DNA of 64,000 bases from Rhynochetos jubatus (lineage: Eukaryota; Chordata; Aves; Eurypygiformes; Rhynochetidae): positions 104,071,086-104,135,085 of the forward strand of contig CM050650.1 in the NCBI GenBank assembly GCA_027574665.1. Reading direction: 5' to 3'. The notes beneath the pieces were generated by a model, which was given only the letters and a program-made list of their open reading frames with translations, had not been told where the DNA came from and searched no databases. Of the stretch, positions 10,601 through 25,600 are shown piece by piece (the stretch's first letter is position 1; each line of letters starts with the position of its first letter). A program made the position numbers and the translations under genes.

Positions 10601-13600
10601 CAGGAAGAAAATCCTTAAGTTCCTGCCATTCAAGGTGTAAATAATGCTGAAACTTTACTTCAAAGAAAAGAAATAGGTAGTCACATCTGTGTCATTAAAA
10701 CAGACCAGGTTAAAAGTGTTCCATTGTAATGAAATGTTGATGCTGTGTGTTGTTTCTTCAAAGTTGAGAAAGAGTGGAGGAGATCTCCCTGTGCAACCTA
10801 ATAGTTTAGACATTGCAGTAGCAGACAGCAACAAAGAGTTAGGCTACTGTAAGTTTAAAAAACACTACAAAACAAAAAACCTTTGTTGCTCTACAGAAAT
10901 TTTAATCATCCTATTTAGATATGGAAGCTTGATCTGGGCTTACTCAAGCAGACTTTTGAATTTGTAGTTCATAGTTCTTAAATAGAAAAGCTTAGTTTGA
11001 TCTAAAATGAAAAGCTTTGACAGTTCTGGTTTTGTGGAATACAGAATGGTTTGATTTTCTTCCAGGGGAGAACAAAACCAAATTTTAGAACATGAAAGTT
11101 GCAATGGGAGGGAATTGTCCGCCTCTGGCTGCTTTTTAGCAGAAGTTTCTGCATACATTCAAGTACTTTGAATTGTTAGCACTTATTTAAAATAGTAAGG
11201 TGTTTCCTGAGATAAGAAAGACAAGTACTTTTTTGAAACAGTACTTGTGTAAATAAGTGTGTGGATTATTGTATATTTCTTTTAGACCAGACAGTTTTAG
11301 ACTGGATCTTAGAAGTTAATTTTAATTTATGCTTTGAAGCATAAATATTTTTAATTTATGCAAGGAAGGTGCTTTATTGGCTAAAGTTCCAGTTAATACA
11401 CAAAGGCAACTTCACACATGTAAATAGTACACATGTATAAAATGAAATTAGTGTGCTTTTTGTGTGTGTCTCTCCAAACAGGCTAGAAAGGTACAGTGAT
11501 GCACGCCAAAATTGCGTTCAGTTTGTAATATAGTCATTACATTTCAAACTGCAGTTATATTTATGGAAAGGGAAAAATGTTAGGTTTGGACTTCTGGCAG
11601 GCAGTGTTTTGGCAGTCGCGCTGAGTTCCCCTTGATTCAAGCCTGCTGTCATCTACTCAGTCCTGAGATGTCAGCGCTGGGTCAATATCGCCTGTAACTG
11701 ATGCAAAACGGCTCTGGGTTTTAAAATAATCTGTATATTGGGGTAGTGGGTGGGTTGACCTGTGTTATCTTCTGCAACTTTTATCTTTCTTGTAAAAATA
11801 TTTCAGATCCTTAGCCTTGATCCGTTCTCCACGATTGCATTTTTTTCTTTTTGTTATGTTCAAAGAGAATATGTGCAAAAACATGTTTTATGCTGAATTT
11901 TGTTTAGACTTGCTCACTGGTTGTTTTAAAGTTTGCTATACAGAATTTTAGTTATCTGTTCTAATGAAGATGTTTAAATCTCTGGTACAATTTTAATACT
12001 GGCTTTCATCTTGGAATAAGTCGCGCTTAGCCAGGCCCTGCAGGAATGGGTGGGAGCTAAGCAGCATTTCTTATGTTCTACTAATATGTTGAATAAGGGC
12101 ATTTTTTAATTAAAAAATAAAGCAGTTCATGTTAATCCAGCTAATGCCTTTCCTTCACTTTCTAACCATTTCAGTGCGTCTCAGGCTTTGCCTGCAGTAC
12201 TCTTATTAATTCCCTCATACCTTCCCCTCTCCGCTAGCCTGTATTTTTCCTTTCATCAGAGTTGTTCTTGTGACATTTCGGTGACATTTTCCTGGCTAAA
12301 ATCCATCACCTGTATTCTGTCATCATTCTTGAACATTAGATTATGGGACTGACAGCAAAGGCTTCCCTGAGCGCTTCCTCGGCTTGCCTTTCTTGCTTTT
12401 CCTCCTCCTTGCCACAGTCATCTTTCAGCAGCTTCTTGAGTGGGTCCTGCTTCTTTCTCACAGTCTTTCTGGAGCTCAACAGAGCTGACAGTGGCTTTTG
12501 GGGCTTTAGGATCTCTTTTTTTTTTTTTTTTTAATGCCTTCCCTTTCTGAGGTGCTTCACTTTCTGATTTATACTGTCATCTACTGTCATGTTGACCCAG
12601 ACCAGATCTGCTTCTCACCTCTTACCCCCTCTCCATTGGTTTATTCTGACTCTGAGGAGTCCCACAAAGCATGTATTGTCTGCCTGGTCTTTTGCTATAG
12701 ACAGGCAACAGCAGTATCTATCTTTCCCTTTCAGTCAAGCCTGTAAGCTGAAAGTTGTCAGTGGCTTTTATCTATTGTACAAAAGAGAATTTGTGTCAAT
12801 ACTTTACGGCTGCTTCCTCAATGCAGGCCAGGCCTGCTTTTTTTTTTTAATTATTATTATTTTTCTTTCTGTCTAGACAGCTGAAATTCTTGTGCAGACC
12901 CTCACTTCCCATCCTGACAGTGATTCCTTCCTCTGCAGCTCCTGATACCTACGCTGTGTTTCCCCATCCCCTGGTCCCTGCAAATCCCACTGCTGATATT
13001 AATGTTGTTGCTTATGGCATAAAGTTTAAGTCCTCCTCATCCTTTGGTTTCTGTTTCTTCAGCTGGCCTCCCTTTGTTTCAGGACATCTACATTTAAATC
13101 TCTGTCCTTGCTTTCAAGGTTTTTCTTAGCACATCCCCTTCCTCTCCCCCATTTGTCATTTTTATCAATTGTTTTATCTTTCTTCAAGCCAGTTCTGCTT
13201 TGCCGGCTCCGATCTCCTCGGTTTGCCAGCAGCTGTGTCTGTCTTCCTTCCCACCAGCCTAATTCAGAATTATCCCCTTTCACCAGTCCACAAAACCACT
13301 CTCTCTTCTTCTCCGCATCATTCCTTGACATCCACTTTCCCTAAGCTATTTGTTGTATGTTTATGGGGTTTTGTAAGGTTTCTGGAACTATACTGTCCTA
13401 TCAGTGCTGGAGTTGTTACCATTGATAGACAAAACATACTGCTTTTTGAGAATGAATTAACAGTTTTAATCTACTTAAGTCTTTACTGGTAGACTAGCTT
13501 TATTATTTTTTCCTTGGTTTTATAGAAACTATCTATTTACCAGATTGCATGAGGACATCCATAAGTAGAGTTACTAGGAGTTACCGAACACTCTACCAGG

Positions 13601-16600
13601 TAGACTATCTTTCAGTTCTGTCATCATCAGAGGTACAATTCCAACAAGTTCCGCCGCTGGTTCTTGGTGAGAAGCTCGGGATAGGTTCTAGTAGGTCTAC
13701 TGTGAATATCTGAAGTGCTGACAAAAGCCGCATGTCAAAAGGAAGCTGCATTTCCTTGTGAACACTGTATCCAAAAATAATGTGTTCAACCTGTTTTGCA
13801 GAACTATACTATGAAAATATTGTCATTGCTCATGCAAGGGCTCTTTTTACAATATGTAACTCAATTGCAAATGCCATGACTGACTGAAAATTGTATATCA
13901 GCTATCGGCTTTCTAATTATCATCCGTTGGTTTGTTTTCTGGATGAGAAAAAAGCAAATACGAACTTCTAGTATCGATAAGTTGTTAAAAATAATTGATG
14001 TATTTTCAGTCAGAAATTTCATCATAACTTCACTGGAGTATTTGATGTCACAGCAATTTGATTATTTGAGTTTCTTCCTTTGTTTCATCTTTGATGCTGA
14101 TGGCATTTTGACCTTAATACAGCTGTTTGCATTCCTTGAAACATTTTTGAAATATTATAAATTGGGCAAAACTAAATTCTTAATGAGCTGAGCTGTTTTA
14201 CATATTTTTAAGGTGTTTAATAACTTTCTTCCAAAAATGTTTCAGAGAAGCAAAGTCTGAGTAAGATGTATTATAACCACTTACTATGGAGATGCACAAT
14301 AAAGTGAGCTATTAATAGAATAACCTCGTGTATTGATGTAAAAACCAGAGAGCATAGGAATCTGGTGTTCTGATGTTTCTCTTTGTAATGCCAACAAAAT
14401 GCAGGACTACGAAAGTATTCTTATGTAAATACATTCTGACATTAATCTTCTCCAGTACTTTTGGCCATTTGTATCTATTGACAGTAAAAATATGGAAATA
14501 ATTTAGATATTCTGTTTCAAAACGTAAAGGAATGTGAAGCAATAACTGAAGCGTTTGAATGGAACAGAGTTTGTGAAAATGCTAAACAAGTTCTTGAAAG
14601 CTGTGGCTGCTGAAGGAGAGAGCATCATCTTAATTTATTCAGTACTGATAATAACTTGAAAGGTGAAAACATAATAAAACCGTTTTACGTCTTCCAGTCG
14701 GTCTGGTGAATAACAGGTAGTTACGAGAGGCTGGAGCCAAGAAGGTGCAAGTGTCTTTAAATACATCAGACGGGATGTCTGCTCTTTCCGAAATAGTCGC
14801 CTGGACTTGTTAAAGTCAGCAGGGTGAAGTAAGTTCCTGTACAAATGGTCTGATGAATTGTATTTCAGGAGCATGTTTCAAGATTAGTGTTGTCTACTAA
14901 CCATATCCCAAGATGAAAGTGTAATTCTTTAACAGACTCAGATTTTTACATTTCCCTTTTCTTTATGGACACGGTGTTTTCAGTTTTGCCAAAGACTGGC
15001 AGAGGAAACTTGCAGGATAGGAGTCACTGTCGCTATTTAGTCACAGTGGCTTTTAAAATGGTTTATTGTCATAATGCAGATCTTTTTCTAAGTGTAGTGA
15101 GCAATCTGGAGTGGAAAAGTCATGTTTTATAAAAGAGAAAAATGAGTTTAAAATACCAAATTACTCTTAAGCATGAAAAGACTTTAGAAATGGCTGAGCT
15201 TTGTAGGTGACGTAAATTGATGGATGGCTAACTTGGTTCACTTGCTTTAGGGACATACACGTGGAAGACTGAGATCTAGCAGGGGGTGAAGTAGGGATCA
15301 TGATCTCAGTCTAGACTACCTCTTCCAAAAAGGAGCATTCATGGTTACGGGAACACATAGCCTCGTGTCCCAGAAGAACACGGTGTATGACTGAGTAATG
15401 CATCCTTTATTTGCTAAAATTGCAAATCTTGTTTTTCCCTAAAGTGTATGTTCAGTTTTGTGTGAGTGTTCAGGTACAGTTCAGCTTTATTTTTCAGCTG
15501 TGTTGAAAGAGTATTTTGAAAGCAGCACAGTTGCCTCGGTCCCCATTTACATTTGAGCACAGTTGCCTCAGTTTCATGACTCAGAAAGCATATACCCACT
15601 CGTTGAATTTTTCCAGGTGTTTATTATAGGTGCAGCAAAGAAAATGAGGCCCAATGCCACTGATCTTCCTCTGATAACTTTCTTCTTACTCATGTTTGAG
15701 TGCACTTTGCATTGTTTTTGATTCAGTTCTAAAATTAGATAAGCAGAGTGACTTCTGCATTAATAATCTGCTTTCGTCTTGTTTCGTTTGATGTTACAGC
15801 AAGGTCCTGCCCAGACCCAAGGAAGCGGTTTCTTTTGTTAGCTGTACCTTAAGATGGTGATCTGGCAGTGTCATCTCTTCCGAATCTGTGCTGTCTCTGG
15901 TCAGGCTGTGTATATATTCAACTCTCTTGTCTGTAATCAGTGTTTTGGGAGGCTTTCCAACTTCAGATGTTAACTTGCAGATTTGTGATTTGATGAGTGA
16001 TTTAATTTTTTTTTAACCTTCCCCTCTTCTATCACTTAATTAGTGAGGTTTGTGGAATACTGGGAATTGTGTGAAATTCTACCCTGGTGTGTATCTCTTC
16101 AGGTGGTGTTTGGTTTGGGTTTTTTTCCCACTTAAAATACACATTTGTGGTTCATAATCTAATTTGCACTCTCAGCCATGATAACCTAGGCTTTAAATCA
16201 CACTCAGTCCTTGATGAGACATGGCAATAGGCAGAGGGGATGTAATAGGTTAGTAGAAGGGCAAGGATTTGCACCAAAAGGACCTACTCTTGTAGTAATA
16301 GCTTGTTTATTCTTAGGTGTGCGTGGCTTTGACAGCTTGTGTGTGTATGATAGGGAGGTTCCACAACCGGGTAGAGAAAATCAATATTATACCATTTTAT
16401 GTACTGGAGCAAAAGAAGGGCGTGCAGGGTGAGGTGATGGTATTATTGACCTTAACTCTTTGATGTCCAGCATGCCTCATCTTGGCCTGAATTATGAAAA
16501 GTGAATGATCTAAAGAGACTAATTAATTACTTTACCACAAAGGAAGCTGAGGGAAGTAGATTACGGTTTTGATCTCTGTACAAAAAGGTTTGTGTGCTAG

Positions 16601-19600
16601 TTGAATTAATCCCTGGAGTACCTTATGGTTTGCAGTATGTCCAACAAAAGGGCACTTGTTTCCTTATGAAAACACACTGCGCATACCAACCTTCCCCTGC
16701 CAGAACTGGGGAAGGCTATTCAAGTTGCTGATCAGCATTTCCCACTAGCGTTAGCATTTAGTCACCTATTAGCTACTAACTACTATAATGTGGTCAGGGG
16801 GTTTCTTTTAAATTGAGGTAAATAAATTATCATATCTGTAAACAACCCAGAATAAAATACATTGAAATAATTTGTAAGTCTTCAGTGTCAGCATGTATTA
16901 CGCAGCATGAAAAAGCAAGCTCATCTTCGCTCTTTTCATGTAGCTGTAGAGTAGATGGTGCCCTAAAGAACATTTGAAAAACCAAATCATAGGCTTGCTG
17001 ATCCTTGAAAGTGGAGGATATGTGTCAGAAGAGGGTCTACTCGTGTATCACTGAAAACCCCAAAATACTCTCTGGGTAACAAGTGAAGACAGCTTGTAAA
17101 TGACTTCTTTTCTCCTTGGCTCTTCCAGGCAGTGGCACTGGTCCTCTCTTCACCCCTCCTCTTCACCTCTGTCTTTTTTTTAATCCTGAATACACAACCC
17201 ATCCCTACTGCACGGTGTGCAGGTCCCTCCCTGCGGCATGGGCCATGGCTGGCTCGGAACACCCAACACGTGCTTCTCCGTGCCCTACTGCAGTGGGGCA
17301 TTAGTCTGCTTCTCTCTGCTTCCCCTAGCTATGGGTTTTCCACAAAACCTTTGGAGATCTAGTCCCCTCAAGACTGCTGAATTCAAACCTCCTGGCCAGT
17401 TTCAATCAAGAGTTATCATGAGCATGTGGGATGTAGGGATGGACATCACAAGCACACCACAGTTGTCCAAGTCTCCTTTCATTAGGCAGCGAGTCTTAAA
17501 ATGATGCTACGGATACTTGGTAGGTCTTCCAGCACAGAAAAATGTGTTTTAGGTATTGGATTCTCACCTGTTGCTTTCTTAAGAGTTTCACATGTTTTAA
17601 TCTTTATATTTTGTATCTTTTAACTTGATGTTGTCTTCATACCATCAGCTTCCACTGTGTGAGTGCAGTTACTGTAAAGTACTGACTCCTTCCTATGAGG
17701 TAGCACCTTGTGTATCTGTGAGTAGTAGCACTGTAGTAACACAGAAACACAGCCCTAGTTGTCAGCCTTTTAAAGAAGCAAATAAATACCCCATTTTGTC
17801 TACTGTTTATTGTGAGTTACATCTTTTATCAACAAAGGTATTCACATTTTATTATGCTGACTCCCTAGCCACATGAGGTGCACACTGCATGTCAGTTTTC
17901 CCCTAGAACCTTGCACTGTGAAGTTGCTTTGTGCTCTTGCTTCCTTGTGCTTTGGCTTCCTAGAGGCTCTCTGCCTTCACACTTCCATCTTTTCTCTCTA
18001 GTAGAGCATGAAGTCTCTTTATGCACTTTCATATTTTTATTATCCCTAAGATATTTGGAGAGCTGGAATAAAATGAGAGGTGTTATTTCTTTGGAAGGTA
18101 CTAACAATGTCTTGTTTATTCTGGAGACGGTATTGTTGGTTGTTGAAACAGGTAGCTCTGCCAGCTCTGGATGTCTGAGATAATTTCTCCTCTTCCCATA
18201 TGACCCCTTGAGGCTTTTCTAGTTCTTTTTAAATTTTTTCTTTTTGGTAAAAATTTGGACAAATCAGATGATTTGTCTCTGGATCTTACCCTGTGTCCAT
18301 GCAGAGATGCCATCTTGTCAAGTCTAAGGATTTGCAACCTTACCCAAAAGGTTGAGAGCTGAGACTGTTGAGGAGACACAAGGAAACCTGTGGAATAGTA
18401 TGTGTGTGGCATTTCTGTTTGCAAATTGACAAGAATTCTCTTAAAAGGAAAGGAAGGAAGGAAGAAAAAGGGGGGACAAGTAATTGAATTTCATTTTAGA
18501 GTACTACACAAATCTTGAACTTTGTCATTTTTGGTATCCTATCTACAACATTATCCTCCTGTTTTAAAGACAGCTAAGAGAAATCCGGATCTTAAATAAC
18601 TTGTTAAGATGCACAGGAAGTAATATTCTCATTTGGGGTGATAATAGCAGTTCCTGACTTTGTGTTCTGCTCCAATAAGTAAGGCTGTCCATCTACAACT
18701 CATTCTATTTCAACATAGTGTGATGGTCTTCATGCTCCTAACTCCATCCTTGTCCCTTGTATAATGTAAACTATTATCTATAAGGAGAACGGAAACATTA
18801 GTAAGCAAGTAAACAAAAAGAAATATAAAACCAAAAAAATAATAACTATAACAAAAAAAGATGCGTGGGATTTGAAGCTGTTCTCTCGAGTGGAGCTGAT
18901 ACGTCTGGGCCCCCAGATGACTAGAAATACCTAATGCTTCTCATGCTGACTCTCTCACCTCTTTCTGATGCTGTTAGCAAAGTGAAGGAGTTCCTTAGCA
19001 ACGCACAGGAGCTGGGATACTGTGTGTTTTGTGTATCTTGGGATATGTGTGTGTGGAGTTACCCTAAAACAAAAATTAGGCTTATGGAGCCACTCCTTGG
19101 CAATTACTTTGGTTGAAAAGGAAGTTGATAACTGAATTTTGAAACCGTAAGTGGCTGACATAAGCAAAAAAGTGGACCAAAGTGAATACAGGGGATTCTG
19201 TGAAAATGCCACTTCAGAGTTGCTTTCCATAAACCATTCTGTCTTAATTTTGTTTTTTTTTTTTTCTTGGAATTGGAGTTAAATAATTTCAGTTACAGGT
19301 AGCTGTTCTTGTTTTGTACCTGGGGACTGTTTGTATGTGGAGTGCTATGTAGAACAACAAAAAACTCCAAACATTTTTCTCAGACCAGGGAAAGTTGACA
19401 TTACATAACTCCCGTATGCTATGCCCCGCTTTCTGTACCTTTCTTTGGCCTCTGAAGTGTTCCTGGCACTGATCTTGCTTGTCCTGTCTGGAAGAGAACG
19501 TTGAGAGTAACAGGGTGGCCTGAGCTCACCAAGACACCAGCTTCTTCAGAGACGGACAGAAGCGCTCCCCTTCTGCATCACCTTCGCTAACATCTTCTGT

Positions 19601-22600
19601 ACTCTGGTTTTCTTCAGAAGTCTACAGCTATAAATGGAGGGGAAAGGAATGTGGGCAAAGGTCTGTCCTTCCTTAAGGAAATGTAATGCTTTTTAACGCG
19701 AAAGGGGCAGTAAGCTTGGGGCATTCCTCTCCCCCAGCCTGCAGACACTGCAAAGACCATCATCTAGTATGGTATTCAGAAAATCAGTGTAGATCAAAAA
19801 AACACAGACACAATTATTAAGATTCAGATTAAATTTTTAATTTTACTTGTACTAAAATTGTTATCATGCAAGGCTTTTCTCAATCTCTCTTTGGGGTGTG
19901 GGGCTTTTGGTTTTGTAGTGGTTCGATTTTGGTTTTTACATCTGCTGCAGCATTTTTCATCATTCTAAGTGCTGTTTTGGTCACATTTCTTACTTTAGTA
20001 GTGGCGTTTGCTCAGTTTTGCATTGTGATCGTATTTTGTCAATATTCTTTTATGATTGGCTATATAGAATAAAAGTATTTATGAATACTCTAAAATGTGT
20101 CACTGCTAATTGTCAAACCAAAACTGACTATGGGCCTTTCTTATCTTTATCCTTTTTTTGAGAATAAAGACCAGCTTCTTCATGATGAAGTTTCATCTTC
20201 AGTGTCACAGCTTGCAACAAAGGTAAATAACTGTTCTTTGGAAGTGTAACATTTTATATAATGTATATTTCAGCCAATGATGGATGTTACCCGTTTTTCA
20301 GCTACAGCCTGATTAAGGAGGGTATTTATGTACTTCATTGCTGATTGTATAATTACGTACGATCCTTGGTCATGGGGTTCTCACTGAAGTAATATTAGCA
20401 GTGCTGTATTTGTTAGAAAGCTGCCTTATTTCCTTTCATTAATTGGAGGGGAAGGTATCTTAATTTTTTTGTTCTTCCACATTATAGATATTAAAACAAA
20501 GTGAAAATAAGAAGCCACGTGAATAGCTGCAGTGAAGTCTAAGGAAGCACTAAATTCTAGCTGTAACAGTCGATGAAAACATGAAAAGTAGAAGGGATTT
20601 GGGTTATTTATTCCATTACATGCAGCTTAGCTGGCTCTTTGGCCACAAGAGGTTAGGGACTTTATCTCATATCTCTTTCAGAAAAAAAAGGTAGGCACAC
20701 AAGTGAATTTTTTTTTTTTTACCTTGATACGTGTCCAAGAATCTTTTTTAATGTTCTTAAAATACATTAGTAGAAGATGAAAGAACTGGAAGTTGTTATG
20801 GTATGCTAGAACTTGTTTTGAAATTCCATAGGTATAAAGAAAAGCATTTAAAAATAGGTTCATTAGTGTAATAGGATACTTTACATTAATATGTATAAAC
20901 TGCACATCTGTCTCTTGATTCTTTTTGTTCTACTTCAGATGCAGTATGATTTTCACTGAAAATAGAAGTCAGGTTGTACTATACATTTTTCTACTTTTTA
21001 GAAAAAAATGTATGAAAAACCACAGTTTATTTTGTGCCAGATGATCAATGTTTAGGAAAAAAATCTTTAAAATAATTTGTTTCATATTGAAGCTTCTTTT
21101 CCCCTTACTTAGTCATTCAGGAAGGGTTGATAAGTGTGTGTTTTGACTTAAAAAAATGTCATCAGGCAAACCACCGAGCTGCAGTATTTTTGTTTTAAAG
21201 TAAAACACCCTCGTCTTAAGAATGTATTCACAAAAAAGCGCCTTATCCTTCTCATCTTTTCTTTCTCTGTTGTTGTTTCTGAAAGCACCTCTGTTTTATT
21301 TGGTGGTTCTGTTGTCTTAGAAGCTCTCAGCGCAGTGATATTCTAGAAGTTCTGAAATCTTTAATACGTTAATAAAAGGCTGATGTGCCACATGCGTGGC
21401 CTTTTCAGTGCGCTTGTGTCCTGAATAAAACAGTCTCCATGTTGAAGCAGTATGGTGAAGCACAACAAAGTTCTTAGAAGGACAGAATGGTTTGGGTTGG
21501 GTGGGACCTTAAAGGCCATCTCATCCAACCCCCCTGCAATGAGCAGGGACATCCCCTACTAGATCATGTTGCTCAAAGCCCCATCCAACCTGACCTTGAT
21601 GGTACTCCGTAACAGAACAGCATCCTCAAGGAACAGCAGGGATACGGAAGTAGCCCGTGCATGAGCATTTGGTGGGTGCCTGTGTAGGGTTTACGAATGA
21701 AGAGAGCATGTTAGTCTGTTCTCAGCTCAGGCATCCTCCAGTGCCATCCATAACTTGTTCAGTGTCTCAGTCAGTGGTGCAAGCTCTGGCTGAGCACCTT
21801 CCACAGCTGCTTCCTTGTGGTGTTGCAGGGCTGTTGCACTTCACAGATCCCAGAAAGGGCAGTGGATGAAATGTATGTCTGCCCTTTAGGGAGAGAGCCT
21901 TCCTGTTCTCTTAAAACCAGAGTTTTAAGTCAGTCCTGATGCCCGTTCACAGAGGAAAGCCTTTGGTCTAGGTTTGGAAGTGCAAAAGTGGGAGCTAATC
22001 CTAATGGCTGGAGGTGGAGGTTGGGAAATGGTCTTAGTTTCTGCTCGTGCAGGAAGTCTGCCCGCTTAGCAGTGAGGACAGGCCAACTGCAATGCTGGAT
22101 TTTTCTAGTGGTCTCTTCACAGCTCTCCTGAAAGGCAGGTGTAGCTGGATAAAAAGCCTCGTGACATCTCAAGGTGAGGAGCTCTAGTGAAGCCTCTGGT
22201 GGTGCTCCACAAAATGCAGAAATCTGGAACCCACTTTCCCGCTGCGCCTGGCCCTTCGACCGCTGCAAAGCTAATCTTGGGCGTCTCGCCTACATACTGA
22301 GCTGCTGGGTTAGAAGTACAGTGAAGACTTCATCTACAGGCCAGCTTTTGAAAAGAGACAGAGTCTCGGGACACAAAATAAATAATTTTAATAACAAAAT
22401 TACAGATATTGGGACCTTTTGGTAAGGCCCAGTCCTGGAGTTTCAGCTCGCGTGCGCCACAGGATAAAGTGGTTGGTCTGCACAACGGCGTTGGTTGAGC
22501 TGAGAAATTCCTTCCACAAATGCTTTGCTATCTGGAAGACAGATTTGGAGGGGGATTGTTTTTTCGCTTCGTTATTGGAGTTCTTGCATGTTATGAATAG

Positions 22601-25600
22601 GTTTGCTATAATGTGGGAACAACACTTCTTTAATTAAAGCTGATTGGCATTTTTTTATTATAAACCAGTTTAACTTTATTGAACTCTAAGGTACTTATGG
22701 AAAATTCCATCTTTGCCTTTATTTTAGGCTCATTATTTTCAGGGGGAGGAGGGAGGGAAGCTGTAGGACAAATAATTGTTTCCTCTCAGTCAAGGCTGAG
22801 AGGAAAATCCGTTCCTTTTTGTTTACGTTTATAAAAAAAAATAAAAATCTGCAAGTGTTTTGTGGAGTGTTGCTACTTTGCTGGAGGGTTTTGATTCCCC
22901 AGTTGTCAATCCTCTGTGAAAATACTTGTGAAGGTCTGCTAAAACTCGGCCAAAATACAAATTTCTGGAAATCTCATTTCATACATGCTGAGCAATGACT
23001 TTTTAGGGATTAGCTGCTTAACTGCACAATGGCATTGAACACGCTGATTCTCACTGCAGGTATACAGCAAGAATCCCCTGTAATTGCTCTTTTTGGTTGC
23101 TAAGACTCTTATGTGGCTTCGTGTGGCCTGCAGAGTGTAATTTCTGTGTTCCAGAGCCCTGCTGGCCAGGCAGTTGGGAAGCAGAAAAGTCTAACTGGAA
23201 TATATTGAAATACTGGTACCCAGCGATAAAGCAGTACCATTTTAGAGTCAGAGTACTTGACTCTCTTGCTTTGAAATGTGAACTGTTTGTCTTGTACCTC
23301 TAGCATAGTGTCCCAAATCCTTGCTGTTATTCTTTGACTTGACTGAATTCTGTGTTTTTTCTCCCGTAATAAGGTATTCATGTATATTAACCACATCCAT
23401 CTGATGGATGGATTTAACTGTTTTCAGTTAAATTTACAGTATCCTTCTTTACTACGTGTTGATCTATATCTACATACTCTTTTTTTTGTGCAATGTACTT
23501 TTTAAATTTGCTTTTAGGCAAATCTACTTCTTTAGTTTACGCCCAACTGTTAGTATTCCTTAGTTTGTTGCCTTTTAGCCTAATTTTTCATAAGCCTTCT
23601 TGCCCTCTAGTAGAGCTCTAATGATGAAGTATGTGCCTTTGACAGTAAAGTTAACTGAAAATTCTTCTTAGTGACACTTTACTGTTTCCCCGTAGACTCT
23701 TTGATTGTTCATTTATTACTCATTGCCTGTTTACGTAGTATGGGAAGCTGAGAGTTGTGTAAATCATCAGGATTTGTTAATGTGGTGAAAAATGGTATAG
23801 CTAGAGTCGTTCTTGGTAATAATACCTCTCAGTTTTGTAGGAGACTTCCAATTTAAGAGGAGCTGTCCCTTTTTGGGACACTTTATAAAGTGAACTGTCA
23901 GCAGACATTTGTTCCCTGTTTTATTTAAAGGAAGAAAAATTGTAGTCCACATATGCAATTTATATACAGTTGACTCACATGAGTCAATATAGCTAACAAA
24001 GCAGAAAACCCTTGCTGTAGGGGGTGAGTTTCCAGAGTGAAGCTTAGGGGGTGAGTTTGGGGAAGCCATACTGCATGCACAAAGCTGTATGTGTGGAGGA
24101 AAGCGGACAGGTGACTGCAACTTTCAGAGGGTGCTTGAGCTGATACAGTAGTGGCTGTTACAAAAAAAGGGGCCATTACCCCTAACTCCAGTCTTTGGTG
24201 ACTGACATCCTTTAATGAGCTGATTCTTACAACTAAGCCAAAAGAATGCAAAAACCAAATGGATTTCTGCTGGCTTAGGGAGTTGTGCTGGTTTCCCACA
24301 GCATCGCACAGGGACAGAACCATAAGGTAAGGAAGGCAGAATAGGTGTGAGCAGGCATTGACTGGGTTGGCCCTTTTCAGCAGCAGCGTCTGCTAAACCA
24401 GATCTGCCACCTTGTGAGACTCATCTCTGGGAATCTGTCTGACAGATGGGCATCATCGGTACTGGGCAAAGCGGCGGGGAGGGGAGTGAGGAGGAGAAAG
24501 AGCAGACAGTTTGACTAGGGATACAGACGGCTTCCTTTGCATGGTGTTCTGTACTCCTGGTTTCAGAGGACACACTAATGAAATGGCAGCTTTCTCATGG
24601 TGGAGAAAGCGTACTTCATAAGCTGGCATTTCCTCTACTGAAGGGGAAGAATCTGTGCTCTGGGCTTCAGCTTTTAGATGCCTGTTGGGACAGATGATGT
24701 TTTTGCAGCAGTCTATCAGTTGATGGGTTAATATATATGTGTAATTTTGCTTCTGCTGGCCCGTCTAGGTGATTGCACAGGGCATTGTGCTGCACGGATT
24801 TTCACCATCTAAAATGAAAGATACAGGAGAAACTATTAATGGCTGTTCTGATAGGCATACTCAGTGCTCTCACAGTCAAACTGGTATGAGACCAGTCTGT
24901 AATCCTACTTCACAGAACACTGAAATGGCATCTTGAGAAGTTTCTGCTTTGTTTCTCATTGGCATGTTTGAATACGAGTAGACTGCAGGTTTCAACCTGC
25001 TCATGGAAAGGTTTTGGCTTTCTAACATTTGATGTTACAATTCTAGTCCTTCTTAATAGGGCTGACTTTTCTTAGTAGTCCCTTGTGGGTATTTCACTTG
25101 ATTATTTTATAATTTTTTTTAGCCTGAAGTTTTGACTGTACACCTGGTTCTATTCTAGTGATATCAATCAGCTCTGATTTTTCAAAGATACCTCCTCCAA
25201 ACTCAAGAATAGCCCATCCCATCAAGCAGAGAAAGAAGCAAAGGTGGCAGAAGGCCTGGCTGCATGAACAAAATGTTCCTGAAAAACCTCAAATATAAAA
25301 GGAAGCAGGAGGTGAAAGCAGGGTCAGGTGACCTGGGGGGAATATAGAGATGCTTTTTGAGCACACAGGCATGGGATTAGGAGAGATGAAGCCCACGTAG
25401 AGTTAAATCTGATGAGGAAAATGAAGAGCAACAAGAAAGGTTTCTGCAGGTACATCAGTAGCAAAGAGGGTGTAAGGAAGGCTGAGTATGACTCTCCTCA
25501 GTGGTGCTCAGTAAATGGGCAAGAGGCAATAGTGACAACAAATTGAAAGAGAAGAAATATCATTTAAACATAAGAAAAAATGTTTTCACCATGAGGGCAG

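Larger units (their letters stand above)
7697..20162 (+). other. TDRP: TDRP intron 1 (to the cassette exon)
   Basis: About 12.5 kb running from donor GTAGGA to a pyrimidine-rich acceptor ending TTTTTTTGAG. It holds one CR1 tail at 9708-9813 and a T17 run at 12516-12532. A pyrimidine-rich stretch on this strand covers about 12180-13340. Otherwise I see only unique AT-rich sequence. If the cassette is skipped, the intron extends to 30334. Confidence 0.75.

Noticed and set aside
19866-20072. 68-codon hydrophobic frame resembling membrane segments
   Set aside because: T-rich intronic DNA gives phenylalanine, valine and leucine runs by chance; no start context or conservation cue.
23925-24323. 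132-codon - strand frame in a TDRP intron
   Set aside because: No recognisable family, ends in a run of phenylalanine codons from T-rich DNA, and no matching splice signals.
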